A stretch of DNA of 7,019 nt from an uncultured bacterium (GTDB lineage Bacteria; Actinomycetota; UBA4738; HRBIN12): positions 1 through 7,019 of the forward strand of contig CALGFI010000214.1 in NCBI GenBank assembly GCA_937881155.1. Reading direction: 5' to 3'. The position numbers and the translations under genes were made by a program. Position 1 is the stretch's first letter, and every line of letters starts with the position of its first letter. Below, piece by piece: positions 5,991 through 7,019 of the stretch. The notes beneath the pieces were generated by a model. It had not been told where the DNA came from and made no database searches. It saw only the letters and a program-made list of their open reading frames with translations.

Positions 5991-7019
5991 GCGGCGCGTT
6001 CGCCGGGGAGCGGGCCGTGGTCGTCGGGCTCGGCGTCTCGGGCAGCGCCGCCGCGGTCGCGCTCGCCGACGAAGGAGCGGACGTTCGAGTGAGTGAAGCT
6101 CGGCCCGACCCCGACGTACCGGCGGAGCGCCGGGCGCTCGACGTCGAGGTGCTCGCGGGGGGACACGACCCGTCACACCTCGACGGCGCGACGGTCGTCG
6201 TCGCGAGCCCCGGCGTGACGCCGCGTTCGCCGGTCCTCGATTGGGCGCGCGATCGGAACATCCCGGTGTGGGGCGAGCTCGAGCTCGGGGCCCGGCTGAC
6301 GAGGGTTCCATACATCGGCGTCACCGGGACGAACGGTAAGACCACGACGACGTCGATGATCGCGGCGTGCCTCTCGGCCGGCGGGATCGACGCCGTCGCC
6401 TGCGGCAACATCGGTCATCCGTTCCCGCTCGCCGCGCGTGACGAGCACGACGTGCTCGTCGTCGAGTGCTCATCGTTCCAGCTCGAGATGCAGCACACGT
6501 TCCATCCCGTCGTGTCGGTGCTGCTGAACGTGGCGCCCGACCACCTGGACTGGCACGGCTCGTTCGAAGCGTACGTGGACGCGAAGGCGAAGCTGTTCGC
6601 GAACCAGACGAACGGCGACGCACACATCGGTAACCGCGACGACGAGACATCCGCAGCGGTCTCGAGCCGAGCGCGCTGCGAGGTGTCGTGGTTCACGACC
6701 GGAGACCCGAGTGCCGGCGATACGGGGTTCGTCGACGGCGAGCTGATCGGCAGGTGGAACGGCGACGAACGGCTCGGCGGCCTCGGTTTCAGCAACCCGG
6801 CCATGAACGGGGACGCAGCCGCGTGCGCGGCCGCGTGTCACGCGTTCGGCGCAGCCGCGGACGCGATCCGCGCCGGACTGTCGGCGTTCGTGCCGGCACC
6901 TCATCGAGGGGAGGTCGTTGCGATCGCGCGTGGCGTGCGATTCGTTGACGACTCGAAGGCGACCAACCCGCACGCGACGCTCGCCGCGGTGGACGACCGG
7001 ACCGGGGTCGTGTTGATCG
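5987..7019 (+). CDS. murD: UDP-MurNAc-L-alanine:D-glutamate ligase MurD, 3' partial
   Basis: Cytoplasmic ATP-dependent ligase that adds D-Glu to UDP-MurNAc-L-Ala, the step before MurE. The frame is open from the GTG at 5987 to the window edge, giving 344 complete codons of a family usually about 440-480 residues long; the missing part is the end of the C-terminal domain. The N-terminal Rossmann-like domain opens with AVVVGLGVSGSAAAVAL, followed by VVASPGVTP and WGELELG, all typical of MurD. The ATP site is T113-GTNGKT-T120, followed by CGNIGHPF, E160-CSSFQLE (metal-ligand glutamate by family analogy), LNVAPDHLDWH, and a probable carbamylated lysine K200 in DAKAKLF. The C-terminal domain begins around HRGEVVA and contains D321-DSKATNPHAT, the MurD signature. 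The GTG start has a strong Shine-Dalgarno and overlaps the mraY stop. In related clusters ftsW, murG and murC follow; they are not in this window. Confidence 0.96.
   Translation, partial: MSGAFAGERAVVVGLGVSGSAAAVALADEGADVRVSEARPDPDVPAERRALDVEVLAGGHDPSHLDGATVVVASPGVTPRSPVLDWARDRNIPVWGELELGARLTRVPYIGVTGTNGKTTTTSMIAACLSAGGIDAVACGNIGHPFPLAARDEHDVLVVECSSFQLEMQHTFHPVVSVLLNVAPDHLDWHGSFEAYVDAKAKLFANQTNGDAHIGNRDDETSAAVSSRARCEVSWFTTGDPSAGDTGFVDGELIGRWNGDERLGGLGFSNPAMNGDAAACAAACHAFGAAADAIRAGLSAFVPAPHRGEVVAIARGVRFVDDSKATNPHATLAAVDDRTGVVLI

Noticed and set aside
4866..6311. A 481-codon minus-strand open frame opposite mraY and the start of murD
   Set aside because: The translation is extremely rich in Arg, Asp, Glu and His, as expected from the reverse complement of a hydrophobic membrane protein gene in high-GC DNA. 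It crosses the mraY/murD junction and has no plausible initiation context.

Overview
This window is an internal piece of a division and cell wall (dcw) gene cluster from a high-GC bacterium (roughly two thirds or more G+C by eye). All six genes lie on the + strand in the order ftsL (5' end cut off), ftsI, murE, murF, mraY, murD (3' end cut off). The gene order, the strong GC bias at third codon positions, the frequent GTG starts and the actinobacterial look of MraY and MurE suggest a member of the Actinomycetota or a related deep lineage. No sequence seen here fixes the taxon more closely.

Layout: 1-321 is a short FtsL-like divisome protein whose start lies outside the window. 328-2043 is the division transpeptidase FtsI (class B penicillin-binding protein). 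2040-3560 is MurE, with the DNPR motif of enzymes that add meso-diaminopimelate. 3557-4924 is MurF. 4941-5990 is MraY, best started at a GTG with its own Shine-Dalgarno. 5987-7019 is the first 344 codons of MurD, which runs off the right edge.

The genes act in two linked processes. MurD, MurE and MurF successively add D-Glu, meso-Dap (inferred from the motif) and D-Ala-D-Ala to UDP-MurNAc-L-Ala in the cytoplasm. MraY then moves the phospho-MurNAc-pentapeptide onto undecaprenyl phosphate at the membrane, giving lipid I. FtsL and FtsI belong to the divisome that crosslinks the finished peptidoglycan at the septum. Genes are packed with 4-nt stop/start overlaps (ftsI/murE, murF after murE, murD after mraY) or gaps of 6 and 16 nt. 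There is no non-coding stretch longer than 16 nt, so no internal promoter, terminator, RNA gene, repeat or mobile element is supported. The unit reads as one polycistronic operon.

I looked for an undescribed system on both strands and found none. The long minus-strand open frames are explained by codon bias opposite the real genes. The observations listed are modest: start-site choices, coupling, specificity motifs and paralogous blocks shared by the Mur ligases.
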